Shown here piece by piece: positions 20,938 to 31,639 of a stretch of 64,000 nucleotides of DNA; the stretch's first letter is position 1; every line of letters begins with the position of its first letter. The stretch is from Psococerastis gibbosa (lineage: Eukaryota > Arthropoda > Insecta > Psocodea > Psocidae). Under the pieces are notes generated by a model. That model did no database searches. It worked only from the letters and a program-made list of their open reading frames with translations, and was not told the DNA's origin. The stretch covers positions 2,294,001 through 2,358,000 of the forward strand of contig OZ020490.1 of assembly GCA_963971405.1 (NCBI GenBank), given 5' to 3'. Both the position numbers and the translations under genes were made by a program.

Positions 20938-21927
20938 TGATGCTTAGTCTTATGTTTCACAGATTCGAGGATCTTGGATTTTTCATTGAATGCCACTTTC
21001 ACTTCCTGATGCTTTATAGTCTTTTGTTTCACAGATTCCAGGATCTTAGATGTTTCATTGAACACCACTTCGCTTATGAATCCGACAGTTTATTTCACCT
21101 GCTGAGCTATTGTCTTCAGCTATATTTAAAGCTCCCATGTAGAACTCTAGAACAGCTAATTGTTGTATGCAGAGCCTGCAGAATTTGCCAACAATATAGC
21201 TTTTATTACGCTGATAATAATGCTAATAAATTCAGTCTATACACAAGGTTGTGCGCGCAAGTATTTTTTTACTGCTGTGACAATTGTCGTAATTGTTGTA
21301 AACAAAGGTGATAACTATAATTTAAACAGTTCAACGCTATTATTAACATTTTGTCTAATAATACTACAGCTTTTAACACGTATTAAATATTTGCATGTTG
21401 CCTTTATTGACGTCTTCGTTACGTCAGCGTCTGTTCAGGCTACGGTACGAGGGACTTTTTTTTATTTTTAAATTAGGTACTGATAAGATAATGGGGCTAT
21501 TTTTAACTTAATTCCTACTGCTTACCCCTATGGATCACCCAAAAAAGTTTGATTTATATATTTGTATTTACTTTAATACTTTGCTTTGTTTTCTTTTTTA
21601 TATAAGGTTAATCGCATAGAAACAATTTAATGAATGTATCCGATTGACCTCTTTTGTCGCCTCAATGAGTAAATTAACACTTGTGCTGAGTTACGACTCG
21701 TCTCCGATCGCTTTTCAATCAGCAGAGGCCAATTTCATACTTTGTACTAGGAGGAATTTTTGAGTTTTGGTGCCGGTTTTTCCTTTAAGTGAAGTTATAG
21801 GTGAAATAAATTTGAGAATTATCAAATTCAGGGAAAATTATAATTGTAAAAATGAAAAAAAAAAAACTTATAATACGGTGTATGAAATATTCCTCTGCCA
21901 GCAATTAAACGGGCCAAATCAAAACTT
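20938..21927. other. Local duplication; no gene
   Basis: A ~65 bp direct duplication (CTTCCTGATGCTT...TTTCACAGATTC...TTTCATTGAA) lies at about 20,934-20,998 and 21,003-21,068. ORFs through it are low-complexity Phe/Leu/Cys frames. Confidence 0.5.
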
Positions 21928-22759
21928 AAGAACCGGTCCGAGTTCACTCGAACATGCTTTCCAATTTATCAAAATTAGTAGATAGAGAAAATTAGTAATT
22001 TTATGGTAAATATTTTTCCTATGGTTAAATTTCACATATATCGAGGGGGGGGGGGGGGGTTGTCCACCTGACGTCACTGGAAGTGAGGTAAATTCCCGAT
22101 AGGTCAAACAAACACATTAATTACCACACAGCAATAATGGCAGGGCATGCAATGCATATGAGCGCGAATTCTCATCATTTTTTTCAAAAAATAATTTTTT
22201 GGGCAAAACCAAATATTTTTTTGGGAAAGCAACCTATCCGGTTTCGTTACTCAATTTAACACCTAAAACATGCTTGAAGGTAGAAATCATCGATAGAAAG
22301 GTTTCGCATTTTTTAGTCATTTTTTCATTAAAATTTAGTTATTTTTATTTTTTTACCCCCAGAAGCAAACTATCAAGGGGCAAGCGACCCCCCGCATTTT
22401 GTCAACATTAATAACGACTACAATCTACGAGAATTTAAAAGAAATCGTTGGAGCCGTTATTGAGAAATAATTTTTTTAGACGTTTTTTTGGAGTTTTGAA
22501 AATAAAACCCCCCCCAAATTGAGTTAGCCCCAAAAAAAAAAAATGGTCCCGAGGTATGATTTTTGTGAACCTACATGCCAAATTTCACTCAAATCCACTG
22601 AGTAGTTTGCCCGGAAATCGACGAACAGACAGACATTTTGTAAAAACCACTTTTTTGGGTTCCTGGGACCTCAAAACGTGTAAATCCGTTGAAATCTCGG
22701 AATCGAAAATTTCGACCATCACAAAGCTTTCCTTATACTACGTATAAATTGGAAAGCAA
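21928..22759 (-). mobile_element. Helentron-like repeat, copy F
   Basis: Complete minus copy (832 bp) from AAGAACCGGTCCGAG to TTGGAAAGCAA, with both subterminal hairpins. Confidence 0.88.
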
Positions 22760-23037
22760 AAAAATAACTTAAATAAAAAATATAAACCAACCTCTTTTAA
22801 GGCGATCCAGACGATCAACGGTAAGCCCCCTCTTAATGCATTCTGTTTGCGTCGGTTGCAAAATTATATGCATTTTCGTCATTGTGTAATATCTACCCAT
22901 TCATTTACTATCTGCATACATATAGTGCATAATTCTGTAACCCTCAATGCACTCTCAGTGAGGTAGGATACATTCACAGTATAACGTCGGTGCTCACACT
23001 AAGTAAGTATTCATGTAGTAACTACGACCTGGGTCAA
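22760..23037. other. No gene recognised
   Basis: Unassigned sequence. Confidence 0.3.
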
Positions 23038-23247
23038 CACTACGGTAAGAAAATTTTTCGTGTGGGATACTGCACACCGTTTTGCATTGGAACATGGGAG
23101 CGGCGCCTTACTGCATAACAATAAATACCGTTTAAGAATGCTAAATTTAGTTATGCCGTAAGGCGGCACCCCCATACCTCTATGCATAGCAGTGTGCTAA
23201 TATTTCTCACGAAAACTTTTCTATGCGTAGTGAGAGCGGCAATGACG
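23038..23247. mobile_element. Diverged hairpin element
   Basis: The arms (CACTACG...TTTTCGTG...CGCCTTACTGCATAAC and its approximate complement GTTATGCCGTAAGGCGGC...CACGAAAA...CGTAGTG) are about 85 bp each with scattered mismatches around a short AT-rich centre. Confidence 0.7.
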
Positions 23248-23369
23248 GTCCCTTGAAACTTTGTTTCTTCAATAAGCAGTGTTTTATTCCCTTGAATAGC
23301 GGGTGGAACTGTGCCTTTGTGTATATTGGGATGAGTTCATGGCATTGCGTGTGGAAAAAAATTTCCCTT

Positions 23370-23640
23370 TTCTCTTTGTGTAGTAAGTAGCTGAGCTTCT
23401 GTAATGCCTTATGGCCTCAGAGGCGAAGGCGAGAAAATGCCTTATCTGTACCTCCTCGTGGTGAAGATGGAAACCCGTAATGGCAGCTGTGCCGGGATAA
23501 GCGAAGAACACAGTCTTTTCTGTGTAGGGCACTCTTTTATCCTGGGGTTGGGAAACTGGCCCCAAAGGCGGAGGAACTCTATGGAAGAGTCGACGGCATA
23601 AAGATGCGGAAGGCAACGGGAAACCACTGCATTACAATTC
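23370..23640 (+). mobile_element. SINE-like element (GGCAACGGGAAACC type)
   Basis: Ends with GAAGGCAACGGGAAACCACTGCATTA. It starts around AGCTGAGCTTCTGTAATG and contains CCTCCTCGTG(G/A)TGAAGAT. Related to 48,660-48,890 (minus) and to the 3' part of 31,120-31,533. Several frames are open, but the pattern is that of a short retroelement. Confidence 0.6.
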
Positions 23641-23770
23641 CCTAATTAGTATACCTTAGTTAAGCAGGGCGTCCCGGGCCTTCCGAGTTCATTGTAAGAG
23701 AGGGCATTACAACCCTGACTCCGCTAGGTGGCTTAGAAATAGAACAAAAAGTCACTATTTGTTTATTTAT
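23641..23770 (+). mobile_element. tRNA-derived SINE, 3' part
   Basis: Contains GGCGTCCCGGGCCTTCC, GTAAGAGAGGGC and CTGACTCCGCTAGG. The head is missing and replaced by the preceding element. Confidence 0.75.
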
Positions 23771-24010
23771 TAGTTACTTTTAAATCGATGGGGCAATACA
23801 GCAAAAAATCACACCAAAATGAGAAAAATCATATTTTGCGGTTGGTCATTAGGTCGTGAAGGGCCGCCCAATTACCAGAAAATACGAGAACTGCCCAGCA
23901 AAATCACTTCTTCTCCCTAAACTACCTCAATTCACCTTCCAGCTCACGCTCGGCCTGGATCGAAAGTAAGGGAAACTAACTGGCAATAGGGGAAGAATCC
24001 GTCCCCTTGA

Positions 24011-25015
24011 CCCTATACTACCTACCCCTTACTGCTGGTTAACTCCTCCCCTCTTACTTTTTAGAGAGAAGTTACCCTTTTCTAAGTCTATGGGGAGGAC
24101 TCTGTTATGTGATGGCGTGTCTAATAGATAGGTAGAGATGCTCGAGGGTAGGGAGTCGACACTGATTTCGCGCCAAAATTTACAGGTCTACTTACCACTA
24201 CTTAACTCCTCCCTCTTACTTTTTATAGAGACTTTACCCTTTTCTAAGTCTGTGGGGAGGTTGTTGTTACGTGATGGCGTGTCTATTAGGTTGGTAGAGA
24301 TGCTCTAGGGTGGAGAGTCGACACTGATTTCGCGCTAAAATTAACAGGTTGCGATCTACGTACCGTCCTACCCCTTACAGCTACTTAACTCCACCCAGCG
24401 TACTTTTTATAGAGGCTTTACCCTTTTCTAAGTCTGTGGGGAGGTTGTTGATACGTGATGGCGTGTCTATTAGGCTGGTAGAGATGCTCTAGTATGGAGA
24501 GTCGACACTGATTTCGCGCCAAAATTTACAGGTTGCGATCTACGTACCTTCCTACCCCTTACAGCTACTTAACTCCACCCAGCGTACTTTTTATAGAGAC
24601 TTTACCCTTTTCTAAGTCTGTGGGGAGGTTGTTGATACGTAATGGCGTGTCTATTAGGCTGGTAGAGATGCTCTAGTGTGGAGAGTCGACACTGATTTCG
24701 CGCCAAAATTTACAGGTTGCGATCTACTTACCTACCTACACCTTACAGCCCGCTTACTTTTTATATAGACTTTACCCTTCTCTAAGTCTATGGGGAGGTT
24801 GTTCTTACGTGATGGCGTGTCTGATCGATTGGTAGAGATGCTCGGGGGTTGGGATTCGTCACTGATTTCGAGTCAAAATTTACAAGTTGTCTGCCTAACT
24901 ACTAAGTACACGGGGAGGATGCTCCTTCATGGTGGTGTGTCTATTAAGTTGGTAGAGAACCTGGAGGGTGGCGAGTCGACTCTGATTTCCCGCCAAAATT
25001 GAAAGTTTACTACCT
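24011..25015 (+). repeat. Satellite-like tandem array, ~184 bp unit
   Basis: GGGGAGG starts lie at 24,092, 24,253, 24,438, 24,622, 24,792 and 24,912, spacings of 161, 184-185, 184, 170 and 120. Each unit carries TTTACCC, TCTAAGTCT, GATGGCGTGTCTATTAGG, TGGTAGAGATGCTC, GTCGACACTGATTTC and CGCCAAAATTTACA. The central three units are the most similar to each other; the outer ones are shortened and diverged. Confidence 0.9.
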
Positions 25016-25490
25016 TCCGACTTATGGGTGACTATGTCGTGCGTAATAAATTGTAGAGATAAACTTATTGAAATATTTTAAGAAGGTCCACCCTGGCGTC
25101 CCTATTTTCTAAGTTACACTAGGAAGCTACTTATGAATTTTATAATGTGGGGTTTCCCTTTATTGTGCATTCGTTATTATATAGTCATTGAGGAAGAAGA
25201 ATATGCGTTCATGTTCTTTGAAATCACACACCAACTGGACTCAGCAGCAAAGTATACGGTCAACACCCCTCACTACTATAAGGGGCTTCAAAGCGCACAG
25301 TTTTCTTAGTTTCTCTGAGAAAATATGTACGTGTACGCCCTTTGAAGGGTCAGGTTGGATCTTCTTACGAGATTTAATTAAGTATGGGGAAAAGTGTATT
25401 GTCCTCTATTTACATGTGCGTGCAACATTTTTCGTTGATTGAAATGACCGTTGAATATGTATATTAAATTTGACAACCTTCCAGCCGAAA

Positions 25491-25870
25491 GATTCATAGC
25501 CATTCATACAAACAAGTACATGTAAAGAGTTTTACCACCATCCCATTATAAGATTATCTATTCCGCGTGTGTTTTTGATGAACCCTTGGAAGGGAAAGAC
25601 GTTTGCGAGGGGCTGGCAGTCAATGCTGTCGGCAGCATAGTAATGTCTCCTTTTATTTAACCCAGAAAGCCATTTATTATTAGAAGATGTTCGTAGCAGG
25701 TATACAGAGCTTTTCCATCGTCCCTCGTAGATTTTCTAGGCCACGTGTACTTTTGACTTTGGACGAACCCGCGGAGGGAAGACGTCGGCGAGTGCCTAAC
25801 AGTTAGTGTTGCCTGCAGCATACTAATGACCTGTTTTATTCTCTCCAGAAAACCCACTTATTATTCTACA
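25491..25870 (+). repeat. Tandem duplication, ~190 bp unit
   Basis: Two diverged units share CCATC(C/G)C, TTTTTGA, GAACCC...GGAGGGAA, GACGT, GCAGCATA(G/C)TAATG and CCATTTATTATT or CCACTTATTATT. ORFs across it are chance frames. Confidence 0.65.
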
Positions 25871-26320
25871 TTTTTCTGTTGGCGCTGAACCCAACGCTTC
25901 TTGTTTATTTGAAGATTTTCAATTGTTATCACTAAATCCTTGTAAATAACAAGGAGTCTAGAAAATTAGCAGTCCAAAAGGCAAAATCTGACACTTTTTT
26001 ATTTCTTTTGTTTAAGAGGACATGCTGCAAGTGTTTACTAAAAAAACTGCAGGGGTGGCCAATGTCAATGGTGTGGAATTTGACATTAATATTAAATAAT
26101 TTTGTTGTTTTATTTTTTTTTAGGTAAGTTGTTGATGTTCCAGAGTCACTTTATATTATTGAAATTTCCTTAAAAAAATCGACTGTGATGATGGGTAAGT
26201 TATATAGTGTATAATTAGGTTAAAAAATGGCATATTTCATGATATGCAATATCAATTAATTAATATTAACTTTTACAGTTGTCCTACCACCACACTAATA
26301 CCCAAAATAATGCACTAATT
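25871..26320. other. No gene; end of a TTAA hairpin MITE
   Basis: TTTAAGAGGACATGCTGC near 26,011-26,029 is the terminus of the 20,290/32,507 MITE family without its partner arm. A similar orphan end, TTAAGAGGATAT, lies near 27,194. Confidence 0.5.
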
Positions 26321-26727
26321 CCCCAAAATTGTGTTAGCCCAAAATTAAATTTTTTTTTTTTGAACCTACATGCCAAATTTCATCAAAATCCACCGAGTAA
26401 TTTGCCTACAATCGACGAACTGGAGGGCAGATATTTCGTAAAAAATATTTTTTTGGTTCCTGGAACCTCTTCATCCTCTTCCTTCTTAGGGGGTTGCCCC
26501 GGACCGATTGCCTGTATTCGACCCAGTCGGGTGCTAACGTCTTTCGCCCATTGTTTTTCCTCTTGCTCTGGCGAGTTGTTCAATTCATTCCTCGAGGGTT
26601 GCCGATGGGTCTTCTACCTTGTGGGGTTCCTGGAACCTCAGAACGTGTAAACCAGTTGAAATCTCGAAATTGCAAATTTCGACCATCGCAAAGCTTTCCG
26701 TATACTAACGTTTAAATAGGAAAGCAA
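26321..26727 (-). mobile_element. Helentron-like repeat, copy G (partial, with LINE insert)
   Basis: Contains the terminal third of the family, ending AAATAGGAAAGCAA. It is interrupted at 26,470-26,624 by a LINE fragment. Confidence 0.8.
26470..26624 (-). mobile_element. 5'-truncated LINE insertion with 15 bp duplication
   Basis: The direct repeat GGTTCCTGGAACCTC occurs at 26,455-26,469 and 26,625-26,639. The insert on the minus strand matches the 3' end of the LINE at 15,560-15,720 (GTAGAAGAC...CTCGAGGAA...GGGCGAAAGACG...) and ends in an A/G-rich tail. This is the footprint of target-primed reverse transcription. Confidence 0.88.
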
Positions 26728-26954
26728 TAAATAAATAAGTCATTATGTTGGGTGCAACCTTTTGTCCGAACCCCGGCTTTGTTCCTAATAAGGTGGCCTA
26801 AAGGTACTAAAGAGCTAAATTTTTAATACTAATTACTAAATACTATTACCTACTAAAAGTAAAAAAGTAAAAAAGTAAAGTAAATTCGTGTCGGGGTGGT
26901 ACTACCCGTGGTACAGGAGTTTTCAGGTTGCATCAACAGCCTCCTGTTTAACCT

Positions 26955-27121
26955 ATCGACAGTCAGGGAAGACTGCCGGGACCGCCGGCTTTACATGCCC
27001 TCCGAAGCATGGTAGTCAGAAGATAAATAATTGTACCACTAGAAAATTTTGGCATTCGGGTGGGACTCGAACCAGTCACCTTCTGGATGATAGTCCGAGT
27101 CGTTACCTCTACGCCATTCTG
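26955..27121 (-). mobile_element. tRNA-derived SINE, rearranged
   Basis: On the minus strand the B box reads GGTTCGAGTCC. The body is interrupted between the B box and GCATGTAAAGC by about 50 bp of unrelated sequence. It borders a telomere-type repeat run. Confidence 0.7.
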
Positions 27122-27150
27122 ACCTAACCTAACCTAACCTAACCTAACCT
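27122..27150. repeat. Interstitial telomere-type repeat (CCTAA)n
   Basis: Five perfect CCTAA units plus CCT, i.e. TTAGG on the minus strand, the ancestral arthropod telomere repeat. It sits directly at the 5' (head) side of the minus-strand SINE. Confidence 0.9.
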
Positions 27151-27454
27151 ACTAAAATTAGTTATCTCATATTGAGTATTGACCATTCCTCGTTTAAGAG
27201 GATATTACTTGTTACTTCAGCAAACGCCCGTCTTTGGCTCCTCAGCCATTTGACGCCGTGCCTCCGAATACATCCGTGACTCGAAGTGTTCGCCATTTTG
27301 GTTGATTTCTTCATTTAGTGCAGGTTAGTGGGCCACATGGTCTGCAGTGTCTTCCTCCAGCGAGCACAGGGGGGCACATTGGGCTGTCGTCGGTCGACCA
27401 CCCCGATTTTGTGCAGATGGTTGAAAATTGAAAATAATGTCCTGAAGTACGTTT

Positions 27455-27620
27455 TTATGAATCCCCTGTCCAATGCCAACGACCCCATGGAATTCGGACG
27501 TCCTCGATGTCAACCTACACCGACTACAAGCGATAACGGTCAAGCTCTGACAAGCTTAACATTGGCCCAATGTAACAGGTGGAAGCATGACTTATACTTA
27601 AGCAAGCACAGATACGAATC
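27455..27620 (+). repeat. Family 3 repeat, internally deleted
   Basis: Contains CCAATGCCAACGACCCCATGG and the 3' half, but lacks the TTGTTTCCGTATGAA segment. Confidence 0.75.
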
Positions 27621-28480
27621 TTTTGCAAATGGTAGTTCAGCAGATATTGGTAGCAAATTAAATGAAAACTGAAATAAAACTTGGATAAACATACCATAAC
27701 TTTGTTTATAATTGTTCTTCTCCCGGCCATGGGTTCTCCTTCTTTCTTCTTTTCTTACATACTAAATTTTACATACGGTTGGCCACTATTCCAGTGGAGG
27801 CTTGGGTTCCTGGGGGTTCCTCATTCCTCATCCGTTTCCTCCCTCCCCTCTCGCCGCAGACTGGAGGATCCCATCAGCGAGCCCTCATGTCGGCCTCCGA
27901 CGTTCACTCCCTCATTTCATAAATTGCGGTTGTCAATGAATAATAAGTCCCTTTTCAAAAAAATCACTCTTTAGTCAAAGAAAAATTGCCGATCTCTCTT
28001 TTCAAATCTCAACAAGAAATGTCGTGTCACCAGACAAATATTTGAAAATAACATTTTGGCGGAAAGTTATGGGGGTTTTACTTTACTTTCATTTACCAAG
28101 AGGGAAATCACTGTAAAGTATCTATTTGATTTTAGAAATCAAATAAATACCACAAAACGACTTCACGTCGTTACAAAACCGATTAATCTCGGGGTGAGTA
28201 ACTGAGTAATATCTAGGTTCCAAATCCACTTAAAAGGTAAGATTATCGGATGTATTGTGAATGCGTCTATAGCCACATTGATTTTACAGCAGTAACTTTT
28301 GAAATTGTATATATACAAGTTTCACCATGATAATTTCCATGCTTTTCGCATAGGTTAGGCTTTTAACTATAACGTAGATTTATGTTGCTTTGTGGCAGAA
28401 CATTATTAATGAGATACGCCCTTTTGTCAATGTTATTTTATCGTATTGCTCACCATAAAACAGTTTGAGTTAGGTCCATT
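27621..28480. other. No gene recognised
   Basis: A C/T-rich segment at 27,715-27,900 has an open plus-strand frame (27,681-27,974) without recognisable domains. The rest is AT-rich and empty. Confidence 0.35.
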
Positions 28481-28860
28481 TCCATATACGTCAGCCCACC
28501 ATACGGCCTACGTCTAAACTCAGTGGCTGAGCCTCAATGGACCTACATACTTGCTTGTAACTGGCTTTCATTGAGAAACCGATGTACAGAGTGCCCTGCT
28601 TATAAATGAATCCGTACGGATATGCCTTCTTCTTCTGGCTGTACATCCCTTGATGAGCTTTGGCCTGCTCGGCAACACTCCTCCAGTCATCTTGGTTTTG
28701 TACAAGGCTCCACCATCTATGGACTCCCAACTCGCGAAGGTCAGTTTCAAATTCATCTTTCCAGCGTTTTCGAAGATTCGAAAATGTGTCCTGTTACGTA
28801 TTCTTTAAATCTCTCTGTACATATCCTGTCATAGACTATTTTTTACATTATACATTTTGA
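28481..28860 (-). pseudogene. LINE RT C-terminal relic
   Basis: From about 28,775 to 28,618 the minus frame reads KRWKDEFETDLRELG, then W-SLVQNQDDWRSVAEQAKA, then QGMYSQKKK. It is the same 3' end as the LINE at 4,985-5,045 and the usual C-terminus of RTE-like elements. Sequence beyond both sides is noncoding. Confidence 0.75.
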
Positions 28861-29253
28861 TGTAGTTCTCCATTAATTGACGTCTGCGTGTTGTAGCTTA
28901 AGATGAATGGGCCCACACATGTCTGGTTTACATAACGCGAAGGCTGTTTAAGATGACCCAATTGTAGTCTGTAATCCCGATACTATTCTCTATTTATTCG
29001 ACCTATTTTCAATGGGTGGCAGCAGTTTTTTGTCGATTCAATAGACATGTAACAGCTGTTATCTATTGAAGGTGAAGACATTACAATCGTCGTACCATTG
29101 TTTTCCGATATATCGAACAGTTCATGGACTGTAATGCCAAGTTTTAGAAACAATTATTGTAGTATCGGTCTGTTTTTTAAAGATATTTTACACAATTAAA
29201 ATAAATTCCCGGGAACCATTTATCAAAATTCAGATGACATATAAAGCATACGA
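28861..29253. other. No gene recognised
   Basis: Unassigned AT-rich sequence. Confidence 0.3.
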
Positions 29254-29420
29254 AATGTTCCTCTTTTTTTATACACAGTATATCTCCACACAACATCAAT
29301 TGGCCACAGTTTTGGAACTCCTTCGACCTGACATCCTCAGTGTCCGTTATTGCTTAGTAACTGTGGCCGATTCCTGCTAGTGACGGCCACACAATGTACA
29401 TCAAAATGTATAGGAGCATT
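29254..29420. mobile_element. Hairpin MITE (TTGGCCACAG type), diverged
   Basis: ATGTTCCTCT...CATCAATTGGCCACAG pairs imperfectly with CTGTGGCCGATT...TGTACATCAAAATGTATAGGAGCAT. Same family as 46,188-46,336. A half-element (GTTGTGGCCAATCGGTGTTAG) lies at 29,830-29,856. Confidence 0.7.
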
Positions 29421-29554
29421 TCGTCTTATTAATGGCTTTACGATCAATATTTCTTTGAAATTTGGACTTTGTTCAAAAAACTGATACCCCCGTACGATTT
29501 GCTCGAAAGTTGGGAACCCCTACTAAGAGTTTTTGGTGATAAGCCGAATTTCGA

Positions 29555-29640
29555 AATGAAATGAAAATCGTCTTTATTTTCAGGCGAGCTTTAGCCCCGA
29601 AGGGCTACTCTTCCAGCTAACGTGCACAATTTTTTTTTTG
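29555..29640 (-). mobile_element. LINE 3' end fragment
   Basis: Contains CGTCTTTATTTTCAGGCGAGCTTTAGCCCC. The sense version of the same tail, GGGGCTAAAGCTCGCCGAATATAAAGACG, is at 50,911-50,943, which defines a shared LINE tail. Confidence 0.6.
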
Positions 29641-29878
29641 TTAACATTAAAACAATTTTTCACATGAAATAGCTACTGTAGAGCTGTTAGAAGTATCGCA
29701 TCCCTCTGAAGAAATACTCTACATTTTGATATATGATGGTATTTACAGTAAAACTGATTTGCTACAATTTTCCAACTCCTTCCCTCGGTCGTACTCACCA
29801 ACCGTTTTTTCCTGAAATCAATTTCGATAGTTGTGGCCAATCGGTGTTAGAAAGAGGCACATACCATGTTATTAAAAT

Positions 29879-30213
29879 GCCAACGGCCATACCTTGTTCA
29901 ATCCACCACAACAGAGCACGTGAGAAACTGCAGCAAACTTGTTAGTGTGCACGGCGTTGGCAGGGGAACATGGTGTAACATGATAACGCGTTGAGACCAT
30001 ACTAAATGCGTGTGAATTTACTATGTTCCCCAAGTGTTATGGAATCCACTATAATCAGGAGGTCCACCCTGTCAGTCAACACCCCTTCTCCTCCCCGAGG
30101 TGAAGCCCTTAGGGTACCTCAATTTAATGAACAGACTCACTCCCCCCGCCAGGCTGACAGGGTTGCTTAAAACAGAAATGCTGAAAGCAAAGCAGGCATT
30201 GGAAAACAAACAA
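29879..30213 (+). mobile_element. 5S-rRNA-derived SINE with target duplication
   Basis: Starts GCCAACGGCCATACCTTG. The flanks ATGTTATTAAAAT (29,866-29,878) and ATGTTATCAAAAT (30,214-30,226) are a 13 bp duplicate with one change. The body matches 35,640-35,996 with small deletions. Confidence 0.85.
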
Positions 30214-31119
30214 ATGTTATCAAAATTCGCAAAAGGTATGTGATATTTCTGACAGCTCTACCGAGGATATTTTACAAGATTTTTTATTTTTTTCGTTTGA
30301 AAAACTTTTCCCCTCATATTGGCTATTAAAATAAGTTCTGACCAACTTTACATGTGCGCAATATTACCATAACTCCATCCGAATTTTACATACTGTTTTT
30401 AGATCCCCCCCCCCCCCCTACATGATGCCTCTGCTCGACGAAATAACTCCATTTAATACTTTTGCTCGTTTCTTTTCTTTCTCCTAACCCGACGTTTGAC
30501 CGTGCATAATTGAAGAAACCACCTCAAAGAATAATGCTTAATAGCTTCCTTCCACTTGAACTGGTTTTTTCCTTTCTCTCGCGGCCCTTTGTGACATAAA
30601 TTCATTTTTTCGAGACTGTTACTGAGAGATGATGAGACCTTTTTGTTTTTGCTTTATTTCTGCGAAAATGGTGAAAGTTTAAAAAACCTGCTTAGTTAAA
30701 AAACCTGTCTAGTCTAGTTCTTAGAGGTGTATGCTTATAGTACTAAGAAACAGAAGGTTGCCTTTCTTTAGGACTCGTTCCCGCACTTCGTTATGTCGAG
30801 CTAACGCCAATTGCAATGTCGATGGTTAGCATGTCTGGGCTCTGACCCATCTTGTAGCCGGTTTGGGTTGACATAGAGTTTGTCAATGGCTAGAAATTCA
30901 TTAGGAATTTATACCAATAATGTAAGAAAACCGATGGGGTAGTTGGCAGAGCAAGGTTCAGTGGTCCATACTACATACTGGCCAAGGTCCTTAAAGTTCA
31001 TCAACAATAATACAAAATACCTTCCTAAGAGCACATTGATGATTGATTATTGAATTTGATTTTTATACAAAACGATTTGGGTGATAGTCCCGAGGAAGGA
31101 GTTCAACTGTGGTGGTAGG
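30214..31119. other. No gene; diverged family 3 trace
   Basis: A C run lies at 30,405-30,418, and a diverged minus family 3 copy around 30,830-30,990 (TTGTAGCCGGTTTGGGTTGACAT; GTCAATGGC). Otherwise unassigned. Confidence 0.45.
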
Positions 31120-31533
31120 TGGCAAATAGTGTGTTAGTGTTAGGGCTGAACTGCAGGCTACTAGTGGGGTCACAGGTGGCGGATAGTTAAAGGCCATCAG
31201 ATATGATGGTTAGCTGCGAATAAGATGAATAAGCAGTCCCCGACCAAGCAGTACCGAGTGCTGGGGTCCGGTTAAAGATCCCCCACCTAGCTCCTTGGAG
31301 CTAGGGCATGGGCACCCTTTTGTCCATGGGAGAGAAAAAGCTCCCTAAAGGCGGAAGAATTCAACAGAGGAGTCAACGGCATAAGGATGCAGAAGGCAAC
31401 GGGAAACCACTGCATTAAAGGTCCTTCGGGGCATCCCTTGTACAATCATCATGAGCGAAAAGTTTAAAACTTATCGCTCAAATGATCGCCAATCTTCAAC
31501 GTTGAAGGGGCACGAGAAGAAGAAGAAGAAGTG
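31120..31533 (+). mobile_element. Composite non-autonomous LINE/SINE with (GAA)n tail
   Basis: The 5' part has GGGGTCCGGTTAAAGATCCCCCACCTAG. The middle has AAGGCAACGGGAAACCACTGCATTA. The 3' part, GATCGCCAATCTTCAACG...GGGCACGAGAAG(AAG)n, corresponds to the last codons of the RTE-like LINE seen at 8,810-8,870. It therefore looks like a short element borrowing a LINE 3' end. Confidence 0.65.
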
Positions 31534-31545
31534 TGTTAGTGGCAG

Positions 31546-31585
31546 TGAAAAGTGCATGTCATATATATATGACATGCACTTTTCA
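31546..31585. repeat. Perfect 40 bp palindrome
   Basis: TGAAAAGTGCATGTC + ATATATATAT + GACATGCACTTTTCA reads identically on both strands. One arm is repeated directly afterwards (31,587-31,603). It lies just downstream of the LINE/SINE tail. Confidence 0.97.
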
Positions 31586-31639
31586 TATGACATGCACTTT
31601 TCACAAAATATGAATATAAAATATAACAAAATGTAGAGG

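Noticed and set aside
26279-26650. 123-residue plus-strand ORF
   Set aside because: Spans Helentron-like sequence and a nested LINE fragment in antisense; composite of repeats.
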